Virus record (IMG/VR): IMGVR_UViG_3300049442_000285
Span: 1 to 42,576 of that record
DNA length: 42,576 nt
From: a virus
Strand: one strand, 5' to 3'
Positions within the stretch are counted from its first letter, which is position 1. Every line of letters begins with the position of its first letter. A model generated the notes under the pieces. The model made no database searches and had not been told where the DNA came from. It was given only the letters and a program-made list of their open reading frames with translations. Shown piece after piece: positions 7,158 to 15,982 of this stretch. The position numbers and the translations under genes were made by a program.

Positions 7158-8981
7158 GTGTCCGACGTCCTGTGGGGCGGCATCCTGAATGTGAACGGGC
7201 CGGTGACGGTGCAGGGCCTCGGCCTACAGCCAGGACCGATCGGCGGCGACGCCTGGGCCGTGGTGGCGACGCTGCCGCGCAGCAAGCTGCAGAACAACCG
7301 CCACTACGCGTTCGTTGTCACCGGCCACGTGCACACCGCCGTGGTCGCCGGCAGCCCGCCAGTCCGCGGCATGGTGCAAGTCTGCCTCGGCGACTCGGGC
7401 GGCCTCAAGCACCCGGAGTACCGGATGCAGTTCGCTATCGGTGACGACCCGCACACCGGCGTGGACGTCGCGCGCCCGTTCCAGTTCTTGGTGCTGTTCT
7501 CGAGCGACGCCGGCTTCCCGATCACCGACCCGCTGTGGGGCCCGAACTGGAGCAACGTCGCCGATCTGGTCGTGTGGGCGCGATGCTTCGCCAACGGCGA
7601 TGCGGCCAACTACTCGCCGACGGTCCAGGTCAGCAACATCACGTTCCTGTGGTGGGATCTTGACGCGATCCCGGTCGCCGCGCGCGTCGCTGAGGAGTAC
7701 TACCCCGCGCGACCGCCCGGCGGCGCGCCGGTGCTGAATGCGGCTGCCGGCAGCGGTCCGACCAACTTCTATCAGACCGCGCAGTCGATCGGCGTGGCGG
7801 GTCAGAAGTGGCTCCACTTCTACAACCTCTGGTTCACGCCGCGCGGAAACGGCGCTGGCCCGGCGCGATTCGTGCACGGCTACACGACCGACGGCACGTT
7901 CGGCACCTTCGTCGAGGTCAGCGGCAGCTCGCTGCGCTGGGGCACCGACACACGCGGCACCTGGGTCGGCGCCGGCGGTGAGGAGCCGACACAGCAGTTC
8001 GGCAGCTTCGCAGTGCTGACGCGCCCCAGCGGCGCGTTCGCGCTCGCCTTCCGCGGCACGGATCAGCATGCGGTCGCCGGCCGGCAGACGCAGGTCTATC
8101 GCTGGCGTGTGCTCTCGTTGCGGCTCGAGCTGCTGCCCAACTTCGCCAGCCTGAAGGTGGCGAACGGCGCTCCCGGCCTGATCGTCGCGGCCAACATCGG
8201 TCGCGTGCTGCAGACGCCCTACGTCCCATGGGAACCGGGGCCGCAGCAGACCGGCGTGACGCAGTGCACGACGCTCGTGCACGGCATCCTGGTGCCGCCA
8301 TCGGTGCTGTCGCGCTCGCACGCCTGGTGGATCGAGGACAACCTCGGATCGGTCATGTGGGTCGGCGACTACTGCAACGTGCGCACGGTCGTGGAGGGCG
8401 TGCCCGTGCTGGGCTTCGCCGCACAGGGCCTCGGCCAGGGCGGCCTCGACATGGTGCAGTATCGGTTCCAGTTCTTGAGGATCGACGGCGAGGGCGGCCT
8501 GGTGGCGCACGCGGTGCAAGACTTCGAGGCCGTGCAGTTCTGGTTCCTGCAGGACCCGTCGATCGACGTGGTGCCGCCGGCGCCGCTGGCGAACCCCGTG
8601 GTGCTCGTGCCGTCGCGCGAGGGCGTGGCGCTGGCCGCGCAGGTCGACCTGCCGATCCAGCCCGATTGGGCGATTCCCGAGGACGCTGTGCGCGACAGCG
8701 GCGAGATCAAGGGCGAGACCGGCTACTCGCGGTCCTGGCCGCAATTCTCCATCGGGCGCAGGATCTGGCGGCTCGGATGGAACGTGCTGCGCCCGAGCCA
8801 GTTCGCGACCCTCGATGCTTTCTTCCGCGCCAATCGCACGTTCCGCTGGGTCCCGCCTGGCGACGCCGGCAACGCCGCGCTGGGTCTGCTGGAGCGGCCT
8901 GCCTACCAGGTCGTCGACACCAACGGCCCGCTGCGCACGGCGGCCGTGCGCGTCGCCGAGCTCGTGCACATCGGCCCATGA
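7158..8981 (+). CDS. Minor tail protein, M-like C-terminus with long N-terminal extension
   Basis: 607 residues, GTG start two bases after the tape measure stop. About the last 110 residues (Gly-Tyr-Ser-Arg-Ser-Trp-Pro, Leu-Asp-Ala-Phe-Phe-Arg-Ala-Asn-Arg, Phe-Arg-Trp-Val-Pro-Pro) match the phage minor tail protein M family. Lambda M has only about 110 residues. The N-terminal 490 residues are beta-rich, with many Trp, Tyr and Gly, and look like two or three concatenated sandwich domains (roughly 1-160, 170-340, 350-490). These could bind surface glycans. The stop overlaps the ATG of the L-like gene. Confidence 0.68.
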   Translation: MSDVLWGGILNVNGPVTVQGLGLQPGPIGGDAWAVVATLPRSKLQNNRHYAFVVTGHVHTAVVAGSPPVRGMVQVCLGDSGGLKHPEYRMQFAIGDDPHTGVDVARPFQFLVLFSSDAGFPITDPLWGPNWSNVADLVVWARCFANGDAANYSPTVQVSNITFLWWDLDAIPVAARVAEEYYPARPPGGAPVLNAAAGSGPTNFYQTAQSIGVAGQKWLHFYNLWFTPRGNGAGPARFVHGYTTDGTFGTFVEVSGSSLRWGTDTRGTWVGAGGEEPTQQFGSFAVLTRPSGAFALAFRGTDQHAVAGRQTQVYRWRVLSLRLELLPNFASLKVANGAPGLIVAANIGRVLQTPYVPWEPGPQQTGVTQCTTLVHGILVPPSVLSRSHAWWIEDNLGSVMWVGDYCNVRTVVEGVPVLGFAAQGLGQGGLDMVQYRFQFLRIDGEGGLVAHAVQDFEAVQFWFLQDPSIDVVPPAPLANPVVLVPSREGVALAAQVDLPIQPDWAIPEDAVRDSGEIKGETGYSRSWPQFSIGRRIWRLGWNVLRPSQFATLDAFFRANRTFRWVPPGDAGNAALGLLERPAYQVVDTNGPLRTAAVRVAELVHIGP

Positions 8982-9673
8982 GTTCCCTTCCCGCGAGCAT
9001 CCTGCAGGAGGTCGAGCGACCGCACGGCCGGTCGCCGCTGATCTGGCTCGCCGAGATCGAGGTGTCGCCGGCAACACCGTCCGCGCATCAGCAGCTGTTC
9101 CGGTTCACGACCTACCACCGTGACGTCGAATGGCCGCTGTCGGCGCCGCTGCAGACGATCTGGAACCCGATGCAGATGGAGGTCGGGAACTTGGAGCTGT
9201 CCGGCGAGGGCGACCTGCCGCATCTCGATCTCGCGTTCGGCAATGCGAGCAGGTTCGCCATGCGCTATCTGCACGCCTATGACGGTCTGGTCGGTCGGCC
9301 GGTGACGACCTGGTTGCTTACCGAGGCCGGGCTTTCGATCGCCTATCCGAACCAGGAGTCCTTGAAGCCGTGGCAATGGGAGGTGCAGGGCTGCGTCGCC
9401 AACGCCACCACCATCACGCTGACCCTGGGCACCGCCAACCTGTTCCACGCCAAGTCGCCGCCGCAGCGCTATGTACCCGCGCGCTGCCGGCACATCCCGT
9501 TCGGAGGTCCAGCATGCGGTTACATCGTCAACGCGGCCGCGGCGTTCACGACCTGCGACAAGACGTTCGCCAACTGCATCGCGCGCGGGAACGACGAAGT
9601 CGCCCGCAACTTGCCGCGTCTGCATCCGCGCCGATTCGGCGGCTTCCCTGGCATCCCGCAGGAGCCGCGATGA
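8978..9673 (+). CDS. Minor tail protein L-like, Fe-S tail-tip protein
   Basis: 231 residues. The C-terminal region has Cys170, Cys180, Cys193 and Cys200 in the context Cys-Arg-His-Ile-Pro-Phe-Gly-Gly-Pro-Ala-Cys-Gly-Tyr and Cys-Asp-Lys-Thr-Phe-Ala-Asn-Cys, followed by Arg-Arg-Phe-Gly-Gly-Phe-Pro-Gly. This is the lambda gpL signature, whose four cysteines bind a [4Fe-4S] cluster. The N-terminal 150 residues form the beta-barrel hub domain of the tail tip. The length equals lambda gpL (232). Both ends overlap neighbours by ATGA junctions. Confidence 0.85.
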   Translation: MSSLPASILQEVERPHGRSPLIWLAEIEVSPATPSAHQQLFRFTTYHRDVEWPLSAPLQTIWNPMQMEVGNLELSGEGDLPHLDLAFGNASRFAMRYLHAYDGLVGRPVTTWLLTEAGLSIAYPNQESLKPWQWEVQGCVANATTITLTLGTANLFHAKSPPQRYVPARCRHIPFGGPACGYIVNAAAAFTTCDKTFANCIARGNDEVARNLPRLHPRRFGGFPGIPQEPR

Positions 9674-10107
9674 GTGGAGTGAGCCTGGAGATCTCGGAGG
9701 CGGCCGTGCTCGATGACGCGACGTTCGATCGCCTGCTTCGGCGCACGCCGTTCCGGCGCGCCGGTCGGCAGCTTGGGCCGTTTGGCGGCATCGATTGCAC
9801 CGGCGTCGTAATGGCGCGCCTGCTGCAGCGGCACGGCGTCGAGTTGCTGGACCCCTGGCGAGCGATTGCCGCCGACTGGGCGGCACGCCAGGTGACCCCC
9901 GGCACCTGCATGCCGTCCGGCTGGCAACGCGTGGACGGCCCACCGCGTGACGGCGACGTCGCGTTCCGCGACACCGCCAGGCTGTCGGTTGGCGTGGTCG
10001 ACGGAGGATGTCTGTGGACCGCGATCGAGGACGCTGGCGTCGTGGCGCTGCCGCTCGCGCGCGAGCGCGTGATGCAGCTGTGGCGCCGCGAAGGAGCCGT
10101 GGCGTGA
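9670..10107 (+). CDS. NlpC/P60-like tail-tip protein (gpK C-terminal role), degenerate site
   Basis: 145 residues. Cys43 in Gly-Gly-Ile-Asp-Cys-Thr-Gly-Val-Val is the nucleophile position of NlpC/P60 peptidases, and position between L- and J-like genes matches lambda K. The later block Arg-Asp-Gly-Asp-Val-Ala-Phe-x(6)-Leu-Ser-Val-Gly-Val-Val matches the usual Gly-Asp-x-x-x-Phe...His-Val-Gly, but the catalytic His is replaced by Ser. It may therefore be inactive or use another residue. There is no JAB/Mov34 domain, which lambda gpK carries at its N-terminus. The stop overlaps the GTG of the next gene. Confidence 0.7.
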   Translation: MSGVSLEISEAAVLDDATFDRLLRRTPFRRAGRQLGPFGGIDCTGVVMARLLQRHGVELLDPWRAIAADWAARQVTPGTCMPSGWQRVDGPPRDGDVAFRDTARLSVGVVDGGCLWTAIEDAGVVALPLARERVMQLWRREGAVA

Positions 10108-13100
10108 TCCGGCTGTCGGTGAAGCACGGTCTGATGGGGGACGGTCCAGTCGCGCGCAGCGCCTTGGTCTGGCGGGCCGGACTCACACCGCGCGCCGTGC
10201 TCGAGCAGCTGCGCGTTTCGATGCCAGACTGCGACCTCGGCATCGCGGTCGACGGTCAGCGCGCGCTCGGCGAGGATCTCGACCGGGAGCTGCCGCGGCG
10301 GTGCGATCTGGTGGTCGGCGCCGCGCCGGGCGGCATCGAGATCGGCGCGATTCTGCTCTACGCGGCGATCTCGACAGCCGTCTCGATCGCCATTGGCTAC
10401 GTCGCCAGCCTGTTGACGCCGAAGCCCAAGCCGCCGGGCGTGCCCCAGGAGCGCGGCGATGTCACCAGCGCGGTCAGCGGCTGGGAGGGCGCGACTACCA
10501 ACTACGGGCCGGGCCAGCCGATCCCGTTCGCGTTCGGCCGCTTCCGTCTCAGCGGGCAGGGGATCTACACCAGCGTCGACGCGAGCGGCGCCCTCAGCGG
10601 CGGCCTGGCGCGTGAGTTCCTGGCCTTGGTGATCGCGCTCTGCTACGGCCCGATCTACCGACTCGGCGGCGTGGTGGTGGCCGAGCAGAACGGCCTCGGC
10701 GGCTTCGCGGGCGACCCGCTGCCGCTGCTGCTGATCCCAGGGACGATCAAGATCGGCGGCAACCTACTGGACTCGAGCAACGTGCGCCCCGGCGCGCGCG
10801 TGTGGTTGCGGCCTGGCCGCAACAACCAGTCGCCGCTCCCCTCGACGCCGTTCCGTGGCAGCACCGCGACCTTCACGGTCGGCCAGGAGCTCGCCGCCAC
10901 CGAGGCGGTGGCCATCTTCACGTATGCCGCGACCGACGAGATCGACAGCCTGCTGTTCACGATGTCGTTCCCGAGCGGCATCTATGGTCAGGACGGCCAG
11001 GGGAACCTGGTGCCGGCGCCGGTGACCATTGAGTTCACCTGGCGTCCGGTCGGCACCACGGGATGGCGCGGGCTGTTCCAGCCACAGACCGCGAACCCGC
11101 TCGCCCCGGCGCAGTTCGGCGCGCAGCCGGTGCAGGGCGCGACCGCGGCGACGGTCGGCGCCGACCTGCAGCCGTTTGGCGCCGGCGGCATCCCGGTGAC
11201 GGGCCCGATCGAAGTGCGCGCGCGGCGACTCGCGCCGGCGCCGCCGCCGCCGGCCGGCGTCCAGGTGGTGAACCAGACCACGTTCCGGCAGCTCGGCGTG
11301 AACCAGGCGCAGCTGCTCGCCTACCCGGGCATCGCGCTGGTGGGCCTGCAACTCGAGGCCACCGGCCGCATCAACGGCAGCACGCCGCAGTTCACGGCGG
11401 AGGTCGATTGCGGCGTCGTGAAGGTCTGGGACCAATCCCTGGGCTGGAGCGGCGAGTGCTGGGACGTGCCGGCGGCGCCGTTCAACTGGATGGCGCACCC
11501 GCCCGGCCAGAACAACGCCTGGATCGCGATCGCCTGGTTGCAGGCCGACTACGGGCTCGGTCGCTATGGGCTCACGATCGACCTGCCGGCGTTTCGCGCG
11601 TGGTCGATCGAGTGCGACCGAGAACCGAACCCCGGCAATCCCTGGGGCGAGGCTCAGTACTGCTACGACGGGGCGAAGGACTCGCCGACCGACGCCTGGC
11701 TCGTGCTGACCGAGATCTGCGCGGCCGGCCGTGCGGTGCCGCTGCGCATCGGCAACCAGGTGACGGTGGTCTATCAGTACCGGGACGCGCATTTCGACGC
11801 GCTGGTGACCGTGCCGGCGAAGGCTCCGGTGCAGCTGTTCTCCTCGGGCAACGTCGAGGACCTGCAGATCACCTGGATGCCGAACGCGCAGCGCACCACG
11901 GTGCTGCAGTACCAGTTCCAGAACCGGGCGAAGGACTACGCGCAGGACATGGTCCCGGTGGAGGACCTGGACAGCACGATCAACGTCGCGAACGCGCTCG
12001 ATCCCGATGACGTGATCGAGGAGATCCAGCAGGCCCCCGGCATCGTGCGCGAGTCGCAGCTGCGGCGCGACGGCATGTACACGCACCGCGTGCGGCGACT
12101 CGTGCGCCGCGAGGTGACGTTCAAGGCATCGCCGTCGGCCGTGGCGCTGCGGCCTGGCGATCTGTTCGAGCTCGAACACGACGTCTTGCGGCCGTTCGAT
12201 GCCGACGTGCCCGTCGCGATGTCGGTGGCGATCGGCGGGACCGGCATCACGACGGTCGTCGTCGACCACCCGGTGTCGGCGCCCGGCATCGGCGTGACGC
12301 TCGAGTTCGTTGCCCGCAGCCCCGACCAGGATCCACAGCGCGCCGATGTCGTGACGGTCGCGCCGCATGCCCGCGGCGCGACGCTGACGCTCGCCGGCGC
12401 CGTCGATGCGGCCAATGGCGCTGCCTGCATCGTCGGCAAGAAGGACAAGCTCACCCAGGTCTATCAGACCGTCAACGTCGGCTTCGCCGGCGACGTGAAG
12501 GTGACGGTGCGCGGCGTGCAGTGGGCGCCGGAGGCCTTCGACCCTCTCGATCCGGTGGCGTTCGGCAACCAGTCGATGATTGGCACGCAGGCGCCGCGGC
12601 AGTCATCGTTCCAGGGGCCGCCGGTCGCCGGCGACTTGAGCGTGCGCGCCGCGGCGCAGGGCGGCCACTTAATCAGCTGGACGGCGCCGGGCCAGGTCGG
12701 CTCGCGCAACGCGCGCGTGTGGCTGCAGGACGTCGACACGATGACCTGGGCTCTGCTCGCGGAGGTGACCGGCAATCAGGTGCTCGTGCAGGCCTTCCGG
12801 CCCTGGCGTGCCTGTCGAGTCGCGGTCGCGCTCGAGAGCCGATTCGGCCAGTTCCTGCCGCCGGAAGCGTGCACGCCGTTCGACTTCACGGCGCAGGAGT
12901 TCCCGCCGGCGCCGCCGTCCGCGACGCGCGTGCTGACCGCGGCCACCTATGAGGACAACCAGTGGCTGTTTCAATGGCCGGACTCCTGGTCGCGCGAGCT
13001 CGCGTACTACGAACTGCGGTGCGGCGGCGACTATGGTGCCGCGCGGGTGCTTGCCCGCACGCTGATGCCGCAGCTGCTGCTGCAGTTCCCGCCGGCGACG

Positions 13101-13781
13101 AGCCCATCGGGCAACGTCAGCTTCTGGCTCGCGCAGCGCTGGCGCAGCGGCCTCTACGGGCCGCCGGCGCTGCTGTCGGTCGCCGCCTTTGTGCCGTTGG
13201 GGATCTCGATCAAGGCCGAGAGCGATGAGTTGGTCACCACGCCGCCAGGCACGCTGACGCGCCTGACCTATGGCAGCCCGGGCCCGGCGAAGACGCTCTC
13301 GATCACGGTCGGCGAGTACTCAGGCACCTACGTGTCGAGCGAGCTCGCGCCGGGCAGCGTCGCGAACCGCTTCTGGCAGGTGCGCTGGGACAGCACCGAG
13401 GCCGACAACGTGCTGGCCGCGGCTGAGGAGGGCACCGCAGACGACGGCGACGCCTACTGGGGATCGTCCGCCGCGCGGCCGCCGAGCTCGGGGCGCCCCG
13501 GCGCCGACCTGTCGCTCGACCCCTACGACGCGCTCGACTTCGGCGCCGTATCCGACCTTCCGTCACGCGACACCGCCGGCGGCTATGTCGGCGAGGTCGG
13601 CGCGATCACCGACGTGCTGATCGAGTCCCGCTTCCATGACGGCTCTTCCTATGGCGCCTACGCCCCGCACCGCGATCGCTTCGTGAACGCGCTGAAGATG
13701 CAGGTGAGAGTCACGCTGCGACGGCTGTCCGTGTCCTTTGATCGCGTCCTGACGCAGCTCGACCTGCGCACATACTCGTGA
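10104..13781 (+). CDS. Tail tip attachment protein: gpI-like domain fused to gpJ-like
   Basis: 1225 residues from GTG 10104, which overlaps the upstream stop and has AAGGAG at 10091-10096; an in-frame ATG at 10008 is rejected. Residues 1-72 look like the beta-grasp part of lambda gpI. Residues 75-100 are a hydrophobic segment (Ile-Leu-Leu-Tyr-Ala-Ala-Ile-Ser), followed by Pro-Lys-Pro-Lys-Pro-Pro, as in many gpI/gpJ junctions. Residues 110-700 form the hub repeats, and 835-1035 look like fibronectin type III domains (starting Val-Ala-Gly-Asp-Leu-Ser-Val). This protein recognises the host receptor at the tail tip. Confidence 0.85.
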   Translation: MIRLSVKHGLMGDGPVARSALVWRAGLTPRAVLEQLRVSMPDCDLGIAVDGQRALGEDLDRELPRRCDLVVGAAPGGIEIGAILLYAAISTAVSIAIGYVASLLTPKPKPPGVPQERGDVTSAVSGWEGATTNYGPGQPIPFAFGRFRLSGQGIYTSVDASGALSGGLAREFLALVIALCYGPIYRLGGVVVAEQNGLGGFAGDPLPLLLIPGTIKIGGNLLDSSNVRPGARVWLRPGRNNQSPLPSTPFRGSTATFTVGQELAATEAVAIFTYAATDEIDSLLFTMSFPSGIYGQDGQGNLVPAPVTIEFTWRPVGTTGWRGLFQPQTANPLAPAQFGAQPVQGATAATVGADLQPFGAGGIPVTGPIEVRARRLAPAPPPPAGVQVVNQTTFRQLGVNQAQLLAYPGIALVGLQLEATGRINGSTPQFTAEVDCGVVKVWDQSLGWSGECWDVPAAPFNWMAHPPGQNNAWIAIAWLQADYGLGRYGLTIDLPAFRAWSIECDREPNPGNPWGEAQYCYDGAKDSPTDAWLVLTEICAAGRAVPLRIGNQVTVVYQYRDAHFDALVTVPAKAPVQLFSSGNVEDLQITWMPNAQRTTVLQYQFQNRAKDYAQDMVPVEDLDSTINVANALDPDDVIEEIQQAPGIVRESQLRRDGMYTHRVRRLVRREVTFKASPSAVALRPGDLFELEHDVLRPFDADVPVAMSVAIGGTGITTVVVDHPVSAPGIGVTLEFVARSPDQDPQRADVVTVAPHARGATLTLAGAVDAANGAACIVGKKDKLTQVYQTVNVGFAGDVKVTVRGVQWAPEAFDPLDPVAFGNQSMIGTQAPRQSSFQGPPVAGDLSVRAAAQGGHLISWTAPGQVGSRNARVWLQDVDTMTWALLAEVTGNQVLVQAFRPWRACRVAVALESRFGQFLPPEACTPFDFTAQEFPPAPPSATRVLTAATYEDNQWLFQWPDSWSRELAYYELRCGGDYGAARVLARTLMPQLLLQFPPATSPSGNVSFWLAQRWRSGLYGPPALLSVAAFVPLGISIKAESDELVTTPPGTLTRLTYGSPGPAKTLSITVGEYSGTYVSSELAPGSVANRFWQVRWDSTEADNVLAAAEEGTADDGDAYWGSSAARPPSSGRPGADLSLDPYDALDFGAVSDLPSRDTAGGYVGEVGAITDVLIESRFHDGSSYGAYAPHRDRFVNALKMQVRVTLRRLSVSFDRVLTQLDLRTYS

Positions 13782-13789
13782 GGTGACCA

Positions 13790-14425
13790 ATGTCGCAAGT
13801 GTTTCGTATTCCCGTGGTCGGCGGCGGCGACAGCCGCGCGTCGCTGTTGACAGACGCGCTGCCTAAGAACGATCAGGCCTTGCAGACGCTGTTCGCAGGG
13901 CCGGCCGCACCGAGCGGGGGCGCCGGACCGGTGGCCTATCAGCTCTGGCAGGACACCGGGACGACCATCATCAGCGTCGCGGGCACGCTGTGGCACCGGA
14001 ACGCCGCAGGCACGGGATGGAACATCATGCGGCGCCGGCTGATCCGCTTTGGCGACGTCGCGCTCGCCGCCCGCACCTGGCGCAGCACGCCGCGCGTCGT
14101 CGTGCCCTCCTGGGTGGAATCGATCTGCATCGTGGGCAGCACGACCACGGTCGCCAGCGTCGCGACCACCAAGGAGTGGGTCTGGAACCTGAAGAACCAG
14201 ACCAGCGGCCTGCAGCTGTTCTCGGCGTTGCCCAGTACGGCGACCACGGTTGGCGGCGTCGGTGGCGGCGAGCTCACCGCGGACGTGCCGAAGGTGTTGA
14301 CCGCGAACCAGAACCAGGCGCTCGCGGCCGGCGACGAGCTGCGGTTCATCGTGACGGTGAACGGCGCGCCGACGGCGGTTGCCGACATCGCGTTCGTGGT
14401 GTCGCTGTGGGAACTCACGGCCTGA
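13790..14425 (+). CDS. Tail fibre/receptor-binding-like protein
   Basis: 211 residues, ATG eight bases after the J-like stop. The N-terminus (Pro-Val-Val-Gly-Gly-Gly-Asp-Ser) is short and polar. The rest is strand-rich with Thr/Val/Gly repeats and a C-terminal strand ending Val-Ser-Leu-Trp-Glu-Leu. Proteins of this size right after J are usually side or central fibre tips. A Gly-Gly-Val-Gly-Gly-Gly turn at residue 153 is notable. No enzymatic motif is visible. Confidence 0.58.
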   Translation: MSQVFRIPVVGGGDSRASLLTDALPKNDQALQTLFAGPAAPSGGAGPVAYQLWQDTGTTIISVAGTLWHRNAAGTGWNIMRRRLIRFGDVALAARTWRSTPRVVVPSWVESICIVGSTTTVASVATTKEWVWNLKNQTSGLQLFSALPSTATTVGGVGGGELTADVPKVLTANQNQALAAGDELRFIVTVNGAPTAVADIAFVVSLWELTA

Positions 14426-14439
14426 TCGGAGAGGGTGCG

Positions 14440-14562
14440 ATGCTGACAGGTGCGATCGGATTCGGTGCGGATCGGGTGAACCATCGATTGCCCGCGGCAG
14501 GGCAAGGGAGTCCCCTGCGAACATGCCCCACGTCCTCGTCCTGCGTAGGATTCGGCCGATGA
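14440..14562 (+). CDS. Small ORF between fibre and membrane gene (doubtful)
   Basis: An ATG with GAGAGGG five bases upstream opens a 40-residue ORF that overlaps the next ATG. The peptide has no recognisable domain and contains the DNA of a hairpin at 14488-14505. The good ribosome site is the only support; it could be a leader peptide or chance. Confidence 0.25.
   Translation: MLTGAIGFGADRVNHRLPAAGQGSPLRTCPTSSSCVGFGR
14488..14505 (+). terminator. Small hairpin after the tail operon
   Basis: TTGCCC (14488-14493) pairs with GGGCAA (14500-14505) around a 6-base loop. No T tract follows. It lies between the fibre gene and the membrane-protein gene and may weaken readthrough from the tail operon. 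Confidence 0.4.
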
Positions 14563-14948
14563 TCAACCCAGCAGCAATCGGTCTGGTGCTGGAGTCGGTC
14601 ACCATCGTCGCCGCGGCGGCGCTCGGCTGGCGCGTGTTCGTGCGCCTGCAGGCACCGGGAGACACCATCCCCTGGACCCTGCTGTCGAACGGCGGCGCGG
14701 TGATCGCCGTGCTGTTCACGGTCTGGTTCTTCGTTCGGTTCTGCAGCACGCTGATCTCCGAGTGCCGCGCGGAGCGTGAGCTCACGGAGAAGAGCCACAG
14801 GGAAGAGCGCGAGGCGGCGCTGGCCAGGATGGACACGATCGTGGGGGCAGTGAAGGAGAGCACCGGGCGGCTCGAAGTCGCCATGGTCAATCTCGGCAGC
14901 GAACTGCGGAACAACCAGCGGGGGGCCACAGCGCCCCCAGGGGGATGA
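14559..14948 (+). CDS. Two-TM membrane protein, holin/i-spanin-like position
   Basis: 129 residues; ATG 14559 has AGGA eight bases upstream. Hydrophobic segments at residues about 5-28 and 38-60 are followed by a charged Glu/Arg-rich helix (65-110) with coiled-coil character. The next gene encodes a lipoprotein overlapping the stop, as in i-spanin/o-spanin pairs. Two membrane spans plus a cytoplasmic or periplasmic coil also fit a holin. The sequence cannot decide between these. Confidence 0.55.
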   Translation: MINPAAIGLVLESVTIVAAAALGWRVFVRLQAPGDTIPWTLLSNGGAVIAVLFTVWFFVRFCSTLISECRAERELTEKSHREEREAALARMDTIVGAVKESTGRLEVAMVNLGSELRNNQRGATAPPGG

Positions 14949-15256
14949 CGATGACGACGAGATCGAGAGGGCACCGCGCGGTGCTGTTCCTGCTCCTGAT
15001 GGCCGGCTGCACGCTGGCGAGCGCCTGCGCCGGCCCGAACCTGCAGCGCGTCGTGGCCGACCGCGCGACGTATGACTGGTTCGCGCCGATGACCCGCGGC
15101 TACATCGCGGCCGACCCGCGGCTCGACGATGCCGCGAAGGCCACGCACCTGCGCGGCCTCGACGCCTGGAACGACCGCATCAAGGCCGACGAGTTGGCGG
15201 CCGGCATGCAGGCTCCGCTGCCAGCGCCGGCCACGCCGCCCGGCGGTGCCAAGTGA
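14945..15256 (+). CDS. Small lipoprotein, candidate outer-membrane spanin or exclusion factor
   Basis: 103 residues from ATG 14945; ATG 14951 is better spaced from AGGGGG at 14939-14944 and may be the real start. A basic N-terminus, a Leu/Phe-rich core and Leu-Leu-Met-Ala-Gly-Cys (Cys at residue 22) form a signal peptidase II lipobox. The mature part is about 80 residues, helical, with a Pro/Ala-rich end. It overlaps the membrane gene before it, as o-spanins do, but lacks the high Pro content of lambda Rz1. A role in lysis is positional. Confidence 0.58.
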   Translation: MTMTTRSRGHRAVLFLLLMAGCTLASACAGPNLQRVVADRATYDWFAPMTRGYIAADPRLDDAAKATHLRGLDAWNDRIKADELAAGMQAPLPAPATPPGGAK

Positions 15257-15558
15257 GCGGCGGCTCGGGAGTCGAGGACGTGCTGCGCGACGAGCTGCGG
15301 AAGCTCCAGGCCACGCTCACGACCGACGTCACGGACCCCGCGGAGCGCATCGCGATCGCGCAGATGACCGCCGACCTGGCCCTGATCCCAGTCCGCATGG
15401 CGCGCGGCGAGGACGTCACGAGCCTCCTGGCGGCCCTGAAGGCCGAGGGCATGAACAGGGCGCTGGCGCTGCGCACGCGGGCCGAGGCGGCCGCGCAGCA
15501 GGCCTGGATCAACGTGATCAGCAGGCTGCTGTTCGGGGTGCTGACAGCCGCTGCATGA
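15253..15558 (+). CDS. Small helical protein at end of late operon
   Basis: 101 residues. GTG 15253 overlaps the lipoprotein stop. The sequence is almost all helix: Glu-Asp-Val-Leu-Arg-Asp-Glu-Leu-Arg-Lys-Leu, then Ala-Ile-Ala-Gln-Met, and ends with a mildly hydrophobic helix (residues 82-100, Ile-Asn-Val-Ile-Ser-Arg-Leu-Leu-Phe-Gly-Val-Leu) that may touch the membrane. No enzyme motif is present. It is the last rightward late gene; one base separates its stop from the stop of the convergent minus-strand gene. Confidence 0.55.
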   Translation: MSGGSGVEDVLRDELRKLQATLTTDVTDPAERIAIAQMTADLALIPVRMARGEDVTSLLAALKAEGMNRALALRTRAEAAAQQAWINVISRLLFGVLTAAA

Positions 15559-15559
15559 G

Positions 15560-15943
15560 CTAGCGCGCGCAGCGGCCTGCGAAGATGATTGCTGCAATCA
15601 GACACAGGAACAGGAACGGGACAGCCGACTTCCGTTCGGGCGTCGTTGTGACAGTGATGGTCGGCGGCGCCGTCTTCTGATCGGCTGTCTGCTGATTGGT
15701 GACAGTGGTCACCGACGTCTTTGTCGGTCCCTTGAAACATAGCCATAGGATGCCGAGTGGGATCATTCCGACGACCCAACTGGTCAGGGCCGAACTTGCG
15801 CCCAGGAACATACAGCAGCCACTTCCGACATGTTCGCCTGGGTTCTTCGCGGCCGTTTCGTTCGCGGCGGAAAAGCAAACAAAGGCCCAGGCCCCACACG
15901 CCACGGTATGCAGGCAGATCAGCAGTCGGATGATGTCACGCAT
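15560..15943 (-). CDS. Three-TM membrane protein, last gene of the repressor operon
   Basis: 127 residues. Hydrophobic segments lie at about 5-25, 42-70 and 107-124. A Thr-rich polar linker (residues 73-102, Thr-Lys-Thr-Ser-Val-Thr-Thr-Val) separates the last two. It follows the repressor and two other small genes on the minus strand, a place for lysogenic conversion or superinfection-exclusion genes expressed from the prophage. No family recognised. Confidence 0.58.
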   Translation of the reverse strand: MRDIIRLLICLHTVACGAWAFVCFSAANETAAKNPGEHVGSGCCMFLGASSALTSWVVGMIPLGILWLCFKGPTKTSVTTVTNQQTADQKTAPPTITVTTTPERKSAVPFLFLCLIAAIIFAGRCAR

Positions 15944-15982
15944 TCGCTCGGTCCATTGCCCTCCCAGGCCGCCCGAACGTGA

